21,480 bases of DNA, from NCBI GenBank assembly GCA_964523295.1, contig CAZGAH010000071.1, forward strand, positions 1 through 21,480. Reading direction: 5' to 3'. Of the stretch, positions 13,068-21,347 are shown piece by piece (position 1 is the stretch's first letter; each line of letters opens with the position of its first letter). The notes under the pieces were generated by a model. The model worked only from the letters and a program-made list of their open reading frames with translations. It had not been told where the DNA came from and made no database searches. A program made the translations under genes and the position numbers. Source of the DNA: CAZGAH01 sp964523295. GTDB lineage: Bacteria > Desulfobacterota > Desulfovibrionia > Desulfovibrionales > Desulfovibrionaceae.

Positions 13068-14330
13068 ATGAGCGATTTGAAGAAAATGTACAAGACCCTC
13101 CAGAAAGACCCGTTTCCCGGAACGCTTACCCTGGATCTGGGCGGACAGAAGCTTGACTTCACCAAAAGAACCTGGACCATCGACAACGAGGAGCGGGGCC
13201 TTCGCTACGGAGAGAATCCCGATCAGCCGGCGGCGCTCTACGAATTGACCTCCGGAACGCTGGAGCTGGACGGCGTCAGATTCCGCGGCCCCGGCCGGCA
13301 GCTGGTTTCGGCCCTGACCGAGGAGCACATGCTCCAGGCCGGCAAGCACCCCGGCAAGATCAATCTCACCGACGTGGACAACGGCCTGAACATCCTGCAG
13401 TACCTCAGCGCAAAGCCGGCAGCGGTGATTCTCAAGCACAACAATCCCTGCGGCGCGGCCTGGACCGATGCCGGCGTTGCCCAGGCCCTGGACAAGGCCT
13501 ACTGGTCGGACCGCATCGCCGCCTTCGGCGGTACCGTGGTCGTGAACCGGCCCCTGGACAAGGCCGCGGCCGAGCGCCTGGCCGCCAGTTATTTCGAGGT
13601 CGTGGCCGCGCCGGAATTCGAGGCCGGGTGCGTGGACATACTCAAGCGAAGCAAAAATCTACGCATCCTGCGCATCCCCGGGCTGGCCGGGCTGGAGGGG
13701 CTGAGCGCGGAACCGTTCCTCGATATCAAATCCCTCGTGGACGGTGGCCTTGTCCTGCAATTCTCCTTCCGTAACCGCGTTCGTGCCGTTGAGGATTTCT
13801 TGCCGGCTACGGCGGAGAAGGACGGAACCACGGTGACCGCCCGGGCGCCGACCAGGGCTGAGGCGGAGGATCTCCTCTTCGCCTGGGCCGTGGAGTCGGG
13901 CGTAACCTCCAATTCGGTCATTTTCGCCAAGGACGGTGCAACGGTCGGCATCGGCACCGGAGAGCAGGACCGTGTCGGCTGCGTCGAGCTGACCATCACC
14001 AAGGCCTACACCAAATATGCCGATCGCATTGCCTTCGCCGAGCACGGTGTCTCGTTTTACGAGCTGAAATCCTCGCCGGACCGGCGGGATGTCCTGGCCG
14101 ATATCGGCGAGCGTACGCAGCAGGCGCGCGGCGGGCTGGCCGGAACGGTTCTCGTTTCGGACGGCTTCTTCCCCTTTCGTGACGGCGTTGACGTCGCCGT
14201 TGCCCAGGGAGTCACGGCCATTGCCCAGCCCGGCGGATCCATCCGCGACGTCGAGGTCATCCAGGCCGTGAATCAGGCCAGCCCACAGGTAGCCATGGTC
14301 TTTACCGGCCAACGCTCCTTCAAACATTAG
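13068..14330 (+). CDS. purH: AICAR transformylase without the IMP cyclohydrolase domain
   Basis: 420 residues. It transfers the formyl group of 10-formyl-tetrahydrofolate to AICAR, the ninth step of de novo purine synthesis. The transformylase signatures are present: LRYGENPDQPAALYEL (residues 45-60), the catalytic Lys123-His124 in ILKHNNPCGAA, then AFGGTVVVNRPLD, SNSVIFAKDGATVGIGTGEQDRV and the C-terminal FFPFRDGVD and ITAIAQPGGSIRD-like segment (VTAIAQPGGSIRD). The roughly 200-residue MGS-like cyclohydrolase domain of bifunctional PurH is absent from the N-terminus, so the last ring closure must be done by another gene. I chose ATG 13068 because GGGAG lies five bases upstream; the open frame extends further but reads as non-coding. 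The stop codon forms part of the next gene's ribosome binding site. Confidence 0.93.
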   Translation: MSDLKKMYKTLQKDPFPGTLTLDLGGQKLDFTKRTWTIDNEERGLRYGENPDQPAALYELTSGTLELDGVRFRGPGRQLVSALTEEHMLQAGKHPGKINLTDVDNGLNILQYLSAKPAAVILKHNNPCGAAWTDAGVAQALDKAYWSDRIAAFGGTVVVNRPLDKAAAERLAASYFEVVAAPEFEAGCVDILKRSKNLRILRIPGLAGLEGLSAEPFLDIKSLVDGGLVLQFSFRNRVRAVEDFLPATAEKDGTTVTARAPTRAEAEDLLFAWAVESGVTSNSVIFAKDGATVGIGTGEQDRVGCVELTITKAYTKYADRIAFAEHGVSFYELKSSPDRRDVLADIGERTQQARGGLAGTVLVSDGFFPFRDGVDVAVAQGVTAIAQPGGSIRDVEVIQAVNQASPQVAMVFTGQRSFKH

Positions 14331-14337
14331 GAGCAGC

Positions 14338-16467
14338 ATGACATCCTCTTCTTCCCTGGTGCGCTATCCCGGTCCTGGCTGCGTCGTCGAGTTTCTGAAC
14401 AACAACAAACCCCAGCTCGCCTGGGTGCTTGAGGAACAGAGCGGACGACTGCGGCTGTTGACTCTCAACAAGCGCGAGACCAATCTTCCGGCCAACCGTG
14501 CCTTGTCCTGGCTCGGACCATTGTATGTCGGTGAGCGCTCCCGTCAGGACATTCTGGACATCCTGGCCCGGCACCAGAGCGGACGCGAGCAGCTCGAGCG
14601 CGGCATTGACCCCCTGGAGCTGTGGGAGCTGGCCGAAGGTGAGGTCGGCAGAGCGACCGTCGAATGGCTGGCCGGTCTGGTCTGGGCCAGCCCCGACAGC
14701 GAAAATGCCGATAACATCGCCGCACTCGGTCGCGTGCTCCTTGACTGCAAAACGCATTTCAAGTTTCAGCCCCCGGATTTTGAAATCTATCCCCGCGAAA
14801 AAGTGGAAACACGGCTGGCCGAGCTGGCCCTGGCGCGCGAGCGCGAACGTATCGCTACCGCTGGCTGGGAGTTCTTTCAGCAACTGTGGGCCTTGCATGT
14901 CAAGCGCGCGACCGGCCCTGTACCGCCGATCGAGCCCGAGCTGGCCTGCAAGCTGGAGCAGGTGCTGCGCCGCCGTATCGCTGACCCCGACGACAAGGAA
15001 TTTGAAACCCTCTGGAACGTCCTGCGCAAGGGGCTGCCCGAGGAGTCGCATCTGGCGCTCATGCTGGCTGTGGCCTGGGGACTCGTTCCCTCCCATTACA
15101 ATTACCTGCTCGATCAGGCTGCCTATGATCCGGGAGATACGTGGGCCGCGGCCTTTTCCGAGGAAATCGCGGCCCAACAGGCGGTTTTCGCTGCGCAACG
15201 CTGCGATGCGCCGCTCTCGGGGCTGCTCAGCATCGATTCGGAGACCACGCGCGACGTGGACGATGCCTTCGAGATGCACCTCCGTGACCCGGAAAAGGGG
15301 CCGGAAGGCGGATTTCGCGTGCGTATTGCCCTGGCCTGCCCGGCCCTGGGCTTCGATTTTTCCGGACCCTTGGGCTGCGCGGTGCGTAGCCGCGCTACCA
15401 GTCTCTATCTGCCCGAGGGTGACAGCCACATGCTGCCGGAATCGCTGGGAACGGATACGTTCAGCCTGCGCGCCGGTGAACCGCGTCCCGTGCTGCTGCT
15501 GACCCTCGAGCTCGACGGCAACGCTGACGTGTTGCAGTGTACGCCCGCGTTTGCCTGGGTGCGCGTGGCGGCAAACCTGTCCTACCCGCTCGTGGAGCAG
15601 GCGCTGTGCGGCGAGACGGATAACAGGGCCGCGCCGTTCCTGCCCTCCCTGGAGTTGGGGTGGCGATTGGCAGAACGGCTGCGATTGCGCCGCATCGAAC
15701 AGGGCGCCATCGTTATCGAACGGCCCGAGCCCGAAATCGTTCTGAGCGGATCTGGCGCCGCCACGACCGTAGACCTTGTACACAAGCCCCCCTGTCCGCG
15801 CGCGCAGCTGCTGGTCAGCGAGTTCATGATCCTGGCCACGGCCGCAGTGGCGCGTTGGGGAGCGGAAACGGGGGTGCCGCTGTTCTACCGCACGCAGGAC
15901 ATCGCCGCGCCCAAGGAAAGCGCGGGCGTCTGGAGCGCTCCCGAGGATATCCACCGCGTGGTCAAGGTCCTGGGCAGTTCGATCCTGGAAACCCGTCCCC
16001 GGGCGCACGCCTGTCTCGGAGTCCGGGCCTACAGTCCGATCACCTCGCCTTTGCGGCGCTACGCAGACCTCATCAATCTGGCCCAGGTGCTGGGCCAGAT
16101 CACCGTCGGGCAGCCCCGCTTCGACGCCGAAGAGCTCGCCGCGTTGCTGCCTGAGCTCTGCTCCAGACTGGAGGTGGTCGGCCGCGTGCAGCGATTCCGA
16201 CCGCGTTATTGGAAACTGGTCTATTTCAAGCAGCAGCCTCCAGACCGCCGCTATCCTGCCGTCGTGGTGGAAGACGCCGGAACCATGGTCATGATCACCT
16301 TGCCCCGGGAACAGCTTTTTCTGCGCGGCCCCAGAACCCTGTTCGGTGATAAAATATTCCCTGGCCAGCGCTTTGCCGTGCGCCTGGGCCGCATCGATCC
16401 GCTGAACAACGATATCCACGTCCGCGAGGCCTGGGAAGACGACGGCAGCGAGGGAGAGAACGCATGA
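14338..16467 (+). CDS. RNB-domain (RNase II/R family) exoribonuclease
   Basis: 709 residues. The middle carries the RNB catalytic domain of 3'-5' exoribonucleases: SIDSETTRDVDDAFE with Asp300, Asp306, Asp308 and Asp309 at the spacing of the four metal-binding aspartates of RNase II, and YSPITSPLRRYADLINL with Arg573-Arg574-Tyr575 near the 3' end of the domain. The N-terminal 290 residues start with an SH3-like strand region (GCVVEFLNNNKPQLAWVLEE) and a charged helical region rather than a canonical pair of cold-shock domains, as in the RNase II-like proteins of several bacterial groups. A short C-terminal beta domain follows. It should degrade RNA to short oligomers in the cytoplasm. The start is seven bases after purH, whose TAG stop begins the TAGGAG ribosome binding site, so the two are translationally coupled. 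The exact subfamily is open. Confidence 0.92.
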   Translation: MTSSSSLVRYPGPGCVVEFLNNNKPQLAWVLEEQSGRLRLLTLNKRETNLPANRALSWLGPLYVGERSRQDILDILARHQSGREQLERGIDPLELWELAEGEVGRATVEWLAGLVWASPDSENADNIAALGRVLLDCKTHFKFQPPDFEIYPREKVETRLAELALARERERIATAGWEFFQQLWALHVKRATGPVPPIEPELACKLEQVLRRRIADPDDKEFETLWNVLRKGLPEESHLALMLAVAWGLVPSHYNYLLDQAAYDPGDTWAAAFSEEIAAQQAVFAAQRCDAPLSGLLSIDSETTRDVDDAFEMHLRDPEKGPEGGFRVRIALACPALGFDFSGPLGCAVRSRATSLYLPEGDSHMLPESLGTDTFSLRAGEPRPVLLLTLELDGNADVLQCTPAFAWVRVAANLSYPLVEQALCGETDNRAAPFLPSLELGWRLAERLRLRRIEQGAIVIERPEPEIVLSGSGAATTVDLVHKPPCPRAQLLVSEFMILATAAVARWGAETGVPLFYRTQDIAAPKESAGVWSAPEDIHRVVKVLGSSILETRPRAHACLGVRAYSPITSPLRRYADLINLAQVLGQITVGQPRFDAEELAALLPELCSRLEVVGRVQRFRPRYWKLVYFKQQPPDRRYPAVVVEDAGTMVMITLPREQLFLRGPRTLFGDKIFPGQRFAVRLGRIDPLNNDIHVREAWEDDGSEGENA

Positions 16468-17063
16468 GCGCCATTCTGTTGATCCTCGGAGCCTACCTCC
16501 TCGGCTCCGCCCCCTTCGGGCTGCTCGTGGCGCTGCGCCTTTGTGGCGTAGACCCCAGACTGGGGGGCAGCGGCAACGTCGGAGCGACCAACGTGGCCCG
16601 ACTGTGCGGCGTGGGCTACGGCATCCTGACCCTGGCTCTGGATATGCTCAAAGGCCTGGTGCCGGTACTGGCGGCCATGCACTACGACGGGTCGGTGATC
16701 GTGGTCAGTTTGACGGCCCTGGCAGCGCTGACGGGCCATTGCTACTCGGTTTTTCTCAAATTCAACGGCGGCAAGGCCGTGGCCACGACCATCGGGGTGT
16801 TTCTGCCTCTCGCTGCCTGGCAACTTCTCGTCTGCCTGGCGCTGGCGGCGGCCATCGCCTGGGCAACGGGCTTCATGTCGCTGGGTTCGCTGCTGCTGGC
16901 GCTGTCGCTGCCCGTGCTGCTGCTGCTCTCGGGCAAGGCCGCCTGGGCGCCGCTGGCCGCTGCGGTCATGCTGCTCGTGTTCTGGCGTCATCGTATGAAC
17001 ATCCAGCGCCTGGTCCGCGGTGAGGAAAATTCCTGGCGGAAAAACAAGAGTCCCGACTCCTGA
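16464..17063 (+). CDS. plsY: Acyl-phosphate glycerol-3-phosphate acyltransferase
   Basis: 199 residues, integral membrane protein with about five helices. PlsY transfers an acyl group from acyl-phosphate to glycerol-3-phosphate, the first acylation in phospholipid synthesis. All three cytoplasmic signature loops are present: LGGSGNVGATNVAR, the central LTGHCYSVFLKFNGGKAVAT, and WRHRMNIQRLVRGEE near the C-terminus. The length is normal. The ATG overlaps the stop codon of the ribonuclease gene (ATGA at 16464-16467), so the two are translationally coupled and certainly in one operon. The link with RNA decay and purines is probably one of shared expression rather than function. The acyl-phosphate supplier PlsX is not in the window. 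Confidence 0.97.
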   Translation: MSAILLILGAYLLGSAPFGLLVALRLCGVDPRLGGSGNVGATNVARLCGVGYGILTLALDMLKGLVPVLAAMHYDGSVIVVSLTALAALTGHCYSVFLKFNGGKAVATTIGVFLPLAAWQLLVCLALAAAIAWATGFMSLGSLLLALSLPVLLLLSGKAAWAPLAAAVMLLVFWRHRMNIQRLVRGEENSWRKNKSPDS

Positions 17064-17142
17064 ACACCATCCCCCCCTGTCCGTCGCCGGCAGCCCCACT
17101 GCCCGGAACGCACACCTGCCGCAGAAACAAAGGAGCCGTTGC

Positions 17143-17955
17143 GTGCTGGAATATCCGATGATCGATCCGGTGGCCCTGTCCCTGGGCCCGCTGAAGGTGC
17201 GCTGGTACGGGCTGATGTATGTCATCGGCTTCACCGTCGCCTGGTTTTTGGCGCGAATACGAGCCGCGAACTGGCGCAAGGCTGGCTATACGCCCGAATG
17301 GACGCCGGAGCAGGTGGACGAGCTCATCACCTTCTCCATCCTGGGCCTGATCGTCGGGGCGCGGCTGGGCTATATCCTCTTCTACGATCTGCCCAATTAC
17401 ATCGCCCAGCCGCTCGATATGCTCAAGATCTGGAAAGGCGGCATGTCCTTTCATGGCGGAGCCCTGGGGCTGGTCTTCACGACGTGGCGTTTCGCCCGGA
17501 AATACGGCAAGACCTTCGCCCAGGCGGCGGATTTTCTTGCGCCCCTGGCCCCGCCCGGCCTGTTCGCCGGCCGGTTGGGCAATTTCATCAATGGCGAACT
17601 CTGGGGCCGCGTCACCACGTCGCCCCTGGGCATGGTTTTCCCCGACCCGGCGGCCGGTCCTGCGCCCCGACACCCGTCCCAGCTCTACGAGGCAACATGC
17701 GAAGGCCTCGTGCTCTTTCTGCTGCTCTGGTGGTACTCGGCCAGGCCCAGGGCGCCGCTGGCCGTGACCGGTTTCTTTCTGCTCGGATACGGGGTGCTGC
17801 GCTTCGGCTGCGAGTTTTTCCGCCAGCCCGACGTCCAGCTCGGCTTTGTGCTGTCCGACTGGCTGACCATGGGGCAGTTGCTGTGTATTCCCATGATGCT
17901 GGTCGGTGCGGCGCTGCTGCTTCGTGCCCGATTTCGGGGAAACCCTGCCTCCTGA
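17143..17955 (+). CDS. lgt: Phosphatidylglycerol-prolipoprotein diacylglyceryl transferase
   Basis: 270 residues from a GTG start, integral membrane enzyme. Lgt moves the diacylglyceryl group from phosphatidylglycerol to the lipobox cysteine of prolipoproteins in the cytoplasmic membrane. The signatures are complete: YPMIDPVALSLGPLKVRWYGLMY at the N-terminus, His104 in SFHGG, the Lgt signature AGRLGNFINGELWG with Arg144, and VLRFGCEFFRQPD with Arg220. Numbering of His and Arg is one off the E. coli His103 and Arg143, which supports the GTG start; AAGGAG ends seven bases before it. The alternative ATG at 17158 would be 22 bases from that ribosome binding site and would lose conserved residues. 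It lies 79 bases after plsY and ends at a terminator. Confidence 0.97.
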   Translation: MLEYPMIDPVALSLGPLKVRWYGLMYVIGFTVAWFLARIRAANWRKAGYTPEWTPEQVDELITFSILGLIVGARLGYILFYDLPNYIAQPLDMLKIWKGGMSFHGGALGLVFTTWRFARKYGKTFAQAADFLAPLAPPGLFAGRLGNFINGELWGRVTTSPLGMVFPDPAAGPAPRHPSQLYEATCEGLVLFLLLWWYSARPRAPLAVTGFFLLGYGVLRFGCEFFRQPDVQLGFVLSDWLTMGQLLCIPMMLVGAALLLRARFRGNPAS

Positions 17956-17999
17956 GCGCGCCCGAAAGCCAGGCGGGGCAACAATTCCGGCCGGCCAGG

Positions 18000-18020
18000 C
18001 CTGCGACCGCGCAGGTTTTT
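18000..18020 (+). terminator. Intrinsic terminator after lgt
   Basis: CCTGCG (18000-18005), loop ACCG, CGCAGG (18010-18015), followed directly by five T. It lies 45 bases after the lgt stop codon and closes the purH-to-lgt gene group. Confidence 0.8.
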
Positions 18021-18244
18021 GGTCCTGCATCCGAAATGCTCTGAAAAAAAGAGTGGCAATCGTTTTCAGTTCGGGGTATGAAGACCGGCTGAACCAACTT
18101 GATACACCCCATGTCGGGTGATCGGGTGCCGCCGATACGGTTTTCGGTGGACAGCACCGGCTTCACCGTCGGTTCATGACGATGTGAGGTCGGGTGTTGT
18201 TATCGTTTTGCGTCGCGATTCGTTTCGATGCGGTGCAGAGGAGA

Positions 18245-18279
18245 GCGCGCGGGCGTTCAGCGCGCAAGGCTGTTTTTTT
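18245..18279 (+). terminator. Second terminator-like hairpin upstream of rpsL
   Basis: GCGCGC (18245-18250), nine-base loop, GCGCGC (18260-18265), then AAGGCTG and seven T (18273-18279). The seven bases between stem and T-run make it weaker than a textbook terminator. It would insulate the rpsL promoter from upstream transcription. Confidence 0.45.
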
Positions 18280-18300
18280 CAAAAAATCGGTGCGTGAGAC

Positions 18301-18329
18301 TTGACAAGCGGAAATCGTTGGTCTAACAA
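18301..18329 (+). promoter_or_regulatory. Sigma70-type promoter of the str operon
   Basis: Perfect -35 TTGACA (18301-18306), 17-base spacer, -10 TAACAA (18324-18329). Transcription would start near 18336, leaving a leader of about 36 bases before rpsL. GGGAGGAAG at 18360-18368 is the rpsL ribosome binding site. Confidence 0.8.
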
Positions 18330-18371
18330 ACGCGCTCTTTGCAACCTTTATTTTTTCCAGGGAGGAAGTGC

Positions 18372-18743
18372 ATGCCGACCATCAACCAGCTCGTGCGTAA
18401 AGAGCGGGCCAAGGTCGTAAAACGGAAAAAGACGCCCGCTCTGCAGGCTTGTCCGCAGCGGCGTGGTGTCTGTACCCGTGTTTATACGACCACTCCCAAA
18501 AAGCCCAACTCCGCTTTGCGTAAAGTTGCGCGCGTGCGTCTGACCAATGGCATCGAGGTCACAGCGTACATTCCGGGCGAAGGCCACAATCTGCAGGAGC
18601 ATTCGGTGGTCATGATCCGTGGCGGCCGCGTCAAGGATTTGCCTGGTGTGCGTTATCATATCATCCGTGGAACCCTCGATACGGCTGGCGTGCAGGATCG
18701 ACGTCGTGGCCGGTCCAAATACGGCGCCAAACGGCCGAAGTAG
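18372..18743 (+). CDS. rpsL: 30S ribosomal protein S12
   Basis: 123 residues. S12 sits at the decoding centre of the small ribosomal subunit and affects translational accuracy. The sequence is canonical: MPTINQLVRKER at the N-terminus, TTPKKPNSALRKVARVRLTNG around the streptomycin-site lysine, GEGHNLQEHSVVMIRGGRVKDLPGVRYH, and a C-terminal SKYGAKRPK. The lysines linked to streptomycin resistance when mutated are in their wild-type form. The ATG at 18372 is placed by GGAGGAAG and by the family N-terminus. It is the first gene of the str operon, 18 bases before rpsG. Confidence 0.99.
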   Translation: MPTINQLVRKERAKVVKRKKTPALQACPQRRGVCTRVYTTTPKKPNSALRKVARVRLTNGIEVTAYIPGEGHNLQEHSVVMIRGGRVKDLPGVRYHIIRGTLDTAGVQDRRRGRSKYGAKRPK

Positions 18744-18761
18744 GCGAGAAGGAGCATTTCC

Positions 18762-19232
18762 ATGCCGCGTAAAGGTCCTGTACCGAAACGTGAGGTCCTG
18801 TCGGACCCGATTTACAACAGCCGGCTGGTGACGAAGTTCATCAACAGGCTGATGACAGACGGCAAGCGCAGTGTGGCCGAGCGCGTCTTTTACGAATCGA
18901 TTCTGGCTCTGGGCGAGAAAGTCCAGGAAGAGCCGTTGCGTGCTTTCGAGCGCGTGCTCGACAACGTCAAGCCGCATCTGGAAGTCAAGGCCCGGCGCGT
19001 CGGTGGCGCCACCTATCAGGTGCCCATGGAAGTCCGGCTTGAGCGCCAGACCTCCCTGGCCATCCGCTGGCTGATTAACTACGCCCGCAACCGCGCAGAA
19101 AAAGGCATGACCAGGAGGCTGTCCGCCGAATTCATGGACGCCTTCAACAACCGCGGCGGCGCCGTGAAAAAGAAAGATGACACCCATCGCATGGCCGAAG
19201 CCAACAAGGCATTCGCCCATTATCGGTGGTAG
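18762..19232 (+). CDS. rpsG: 30S ribosomal protein S7
   Basis: 156 residues, the usual length. S7 is the primary assembly protein of the 30S head and contacts the E-site tRNA. It begins MPRKGPVPKREVLSDPIYNS and carries INRLMTDGKRSVAERVFY, ARRVGGATYQVPMEV and AIRWLINYARNR, all typical. AGAAGGAG stands before the ATG. In E. coli, S7 represses its own operon by binding the rpsL-rpsG spacer; here that spacer is only 18 bases, so the same control cannot operate at that place. The TAG stop codon starts the TAGGAG ribosome binding site of fusA. Confidence 0.99.
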   Translation: MPRKGPVPKREVLSDPIYNSRLVTKFINRLMTDGKRSVAERVFYESILALGEKVQEEPLRAFERVLDNVKPHLEVKARRVGGATYQVPMEVRLERQTSLAIRWLINYARNRAEKGMTRRLSAEFMDAFNNRGGAVKKKDDTHRMAEANKAFAHYRW

Positions 19233-19241
19233 GAGTTCGCT

Positions 19242-21326
19242 GTGGCCAGAGTCGTTCCAATTTCCATGCAGCGCAACATCGGGATCATGGCCCACATCGA
19301 CGCGGGCAAGACAACCACGACGGAGCGCATTCTTTTCTATACGGGTGTTTCGCACAAGATCGGCGAGGTGCACGACGGNNNNNNNNNNGACGGTCAGGCT
19401 ACCATGGACTGGATGGTCCAGGAGCAGGAGCGGGGCATCACCATCACGTCGGCTGCCACCACCTGTTTTTGGCGTGATCATCGCATCAACATCATCGACA
19501 CGCCCGGGCACGTCGATTTCACCATCGAGGTCGAGCGCTCGTTGCGCGTGCTGGATGGGGCCGTTGCTGTGTTCGACGCCGTCGCCGGTGTCGAGCCGCA
19601 ATCGGAGACCGTCTGGCGCCAGGCCGACCGCTACGGTGTGCCCAGGATCTGCTTCGTCAACAAGATGGACCGGGTCGGTTCCGATTTTTACCGTTGCGTG
19701 GATATGATCCGCGACCGGCTCAAGGCCAAGCCGGTGCCGGTGCAGATACCCATCGGCGCCGAGGACGGTTTTCGGGGCATCATCGATCTTATCAGAGGCA
19801 ATGCCATCATCTTCGACGACCAGGCCATGGGCGCCAATGTCGCTTCCGAACCGATCCCTGCCGAATACCAGGAACGCTTCGAGGCCTTGCGACTGGAAAT
19901 GCTCGAGGCCATCGCCGAGGAAGATGAAGCCCTGCTGGAGAAGTATCTGGCCGGCGAGGAACTTTCGGCCGAGGAACTCACGTCGGGAATCCGGAAGGCC
20001 ACGCTGAGCTTGACCATCGTTCCGGTGCTCTGTGGCTCCGCATTCCGCAACAAGGGCGTTCAGCCCCTGCTCGACGCGGTCGTCGATTTCATGCCCTCGC
20101 CTGATCAGGTCAAACCCATGGTCGGCGTGAATCATGACAACGGCGAAGAGACCGTCTGCATCTGCCGCGATGAAGAGCCCCTGGCGGCTTTGGCCTTCAA
20201 GCTGTTTTCGGACCCTTACATCGGGCATTTGACCTTTTTGCGCATCTACTCCGGGGTCATCGAATCCGGCATGGGCGTGGTCAATTCCGCCACTGGCAAG
20301 AAAGAGCGTATCGGCCGCTTGTTGAAGATGCATGCCAACAAGCGCGAGGAGATCAAATGGGCCGGAGCGGGTGACATCGTCGCTGCCGTCGGGCTCAAGC
20401 ACACGGCCACGGGCGATACCCTGGCCGATCCCTCCAGGCCGGTTGTTCTGGAGTCCCTGGACATCCCCGAGCCGGTCATCGAGGTGGCCATCGAGCCGAA
20501 GTCCAAGGCCGATCGCGACTCGTTGAATGCCGCGCTGGTCAAGCTGGCCAAGGAAGATCCCTCGTTCCGGGTCATGACTAACGAAGAGACCAGCCAGACC
20601 CTTATAGCCGGCATGGGCGAGCTGCACCTCGAGATCATCGTCGACAGGCTGACCCGGGAGTTCATGGTCAATGCCAATGTCGGCAAGCCGCAGGTCGCCT
20701 ATCGCGAGACCATCACCAAGCCTGCCAAGGTGGATTATCGCCACGTCAAGCAGACAGGTGGTCGCGGTCAGTACGGCCACTGCGTCATCGAGGTCGAGCC
20801 GAATCCAGGCAACGGATACGAATTCGTCAATTCCATCAGCGGCGGCGTTATTCCCAAGGAATACATCGGGCCCATTGACAAGGGCATTCAGGACGCGCTC
20901 AAGGCTGGCGTGCTCGCAGGATTCCCGGCCGTGGACATCAAGGTCAATCTCGTTTTCGGCTCCTACCACGAAGTCGACTCCTCGGAGCAGGCCTTCTACG
21001 TCGCCGGGTCCATGGCCATCAAGGAGGCCTCTCAGAAGGCCGGCCCGGTGCTGCTTGAGCCCATTATGCTGGTCGAGGTCGTGACGCCTGAAGAATATCT
21101 CGGTGATGTGATGGGTGACCTGAACAGCCGGCGAGGCAAGGTCATGAGCATGGAGGCGCGGCCTGGAACCCAGGCGGTACGCGCGCATATTCCCTTGTCC
21201 CAGATGTTCGGCTATGCGACCGACCTGCGTTCCAGAACCCAGGGCCGGGCGACCTTCACCATGCAGTTCGATCATTACGAACGTGTTCCGGCGCAGTTGG
21301 CCGAAGAAATCATTAAACGGAAGTAG
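19242..21326 (+). CDS. fusA: Elongation factor G
   Basis: 694 residues as given, including an artificial insertion from a run of N. EF-G is the GTPase that moves tRNAs and mRNA through the ribosome. The G domain has AHIDAGKTTTTE (G1), DTPGHVDFT (G3), NKMDR (G4) and CGSAFRNKGVQPLL (G5); domains II to V follow, with GMGELHLEIIVDRL and the C-terminal LRSRTQGRATFTMQF. The start is GTG 19242 (MARVVPISMQRNIGIMAHIDAG), six bases after TAGGAG. The sequence HDG, gap, DGQATMDWM should simply read HDGQATMDWM: the bases GACGG occur on both sides of the N run. The real protein is therefore about five residues shorter (689). It is followed by tuf after 21 bases. Confidence 0.99.
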   Translation: MARVVPISMQRNIGIMAHIDAGKTTTTERILFYTGVSHKIGEVHDXXXXDGQATMDWMVQEQERGITITSAATTCFWRDHRINIIDTPGHVDFTIEVERSLRVLDGAVAVFDAVAGVEPQSETVWRQADRYGVPRICFVNKMDRVGSDFYRCVDMIRDRLKAKPVPVQIPIGAEDGFRGIIDLIRGNAIIFDDQAMGANVASEPIPAEYQERFEALRLEMLEAIAEEDEALLEKYLAGEELSAEELTSGIRKATLSLTIVPVLCGSAFRNKGVQPLLDAVVDFMPSPDQVKPMVGVNHDNGEETVCICRDEEPLAALAFKLFSDPYIGHLTFLRIYSGVIESGMGVVNSATGKKERIGRLLKMHANKREEIKWAGAGDIVAAVGLKHTATGDTLADPSRPVVLESLDIPEPVIEVAIEPKSKADRDSLNAALVKLAKEDPSFRVMTNEETSQTLIAGMGELHLEIIVDRLTREFMVNANVGKPQVAYRETITKPAKVDYRHVKQTGGRGQYGHCVIEVEPNPGNGYEFVNSISGGVIPKEYIGPIDKGIQDALKAGVLAGFPAVDIKVNLVFGSYHEVDSSEQAFYVAGSMAIKEASQKAGPVLLEPIMLVEVVTPEEYLGDVMGDLNSRRGKVMSMEARPGTQAVRAHIPLSQMFGYATDLRSRTQGRATFTMQFDHYERVPAQLAEEIIKRK
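19379..19388. other. Spurious assembly gap (10 N) inside fusA
   Basis: The left flank ends in GACGG (19374-19378) and the right flank begins with GACGG (19389-19393). Collapsing N run and repeat removes 15 bases and restores the universal EF-G sequence VHDGQATMDWM in frame. No sequence is actually missing. Confidence 0.9.
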
Positions 21327-21347
21327 AGAGACCGGGAGGCAGCACCT

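Larger units (their letters stand above)
17956..18371. other. Non-coding stretch between lgt and rpsL
   Basis: 416 bases without a supportable gene. In order it holds the lgt terminator (18000-18020), a weak stem CTGAAAA/TTTTCAG (18041-18069), a GC-rich section with a small CGGTG-gacag-CACCG hairpin (18145-18159), a second terminator-like hairpin with a T-run (18245-18279), the rpsL promoter (18301-18329) and the rpsL leader. No tRNA or rRNA is seen. The presence of a second terminator before the rpsL promoter leaves room for a short untranslated transcript between about 18060 and 18280, but I cannot identify a promoter for it. Confidence 0.5.

Noticed and set aside
14320..16419. Open frame of 699 codons on the minus strand opposite the RNB ribonuclease
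   Set aside because: Exactly antisense to a gene with clear catalytic motifs; low-complexity Gln/Arg/Gly composition; no ribosome binding site.
18121..18190. tRNA- or riboswitch-like stretch with GGTTCA
   Set aside because: No acceptor stem or cloverleaf can be drawn around it.
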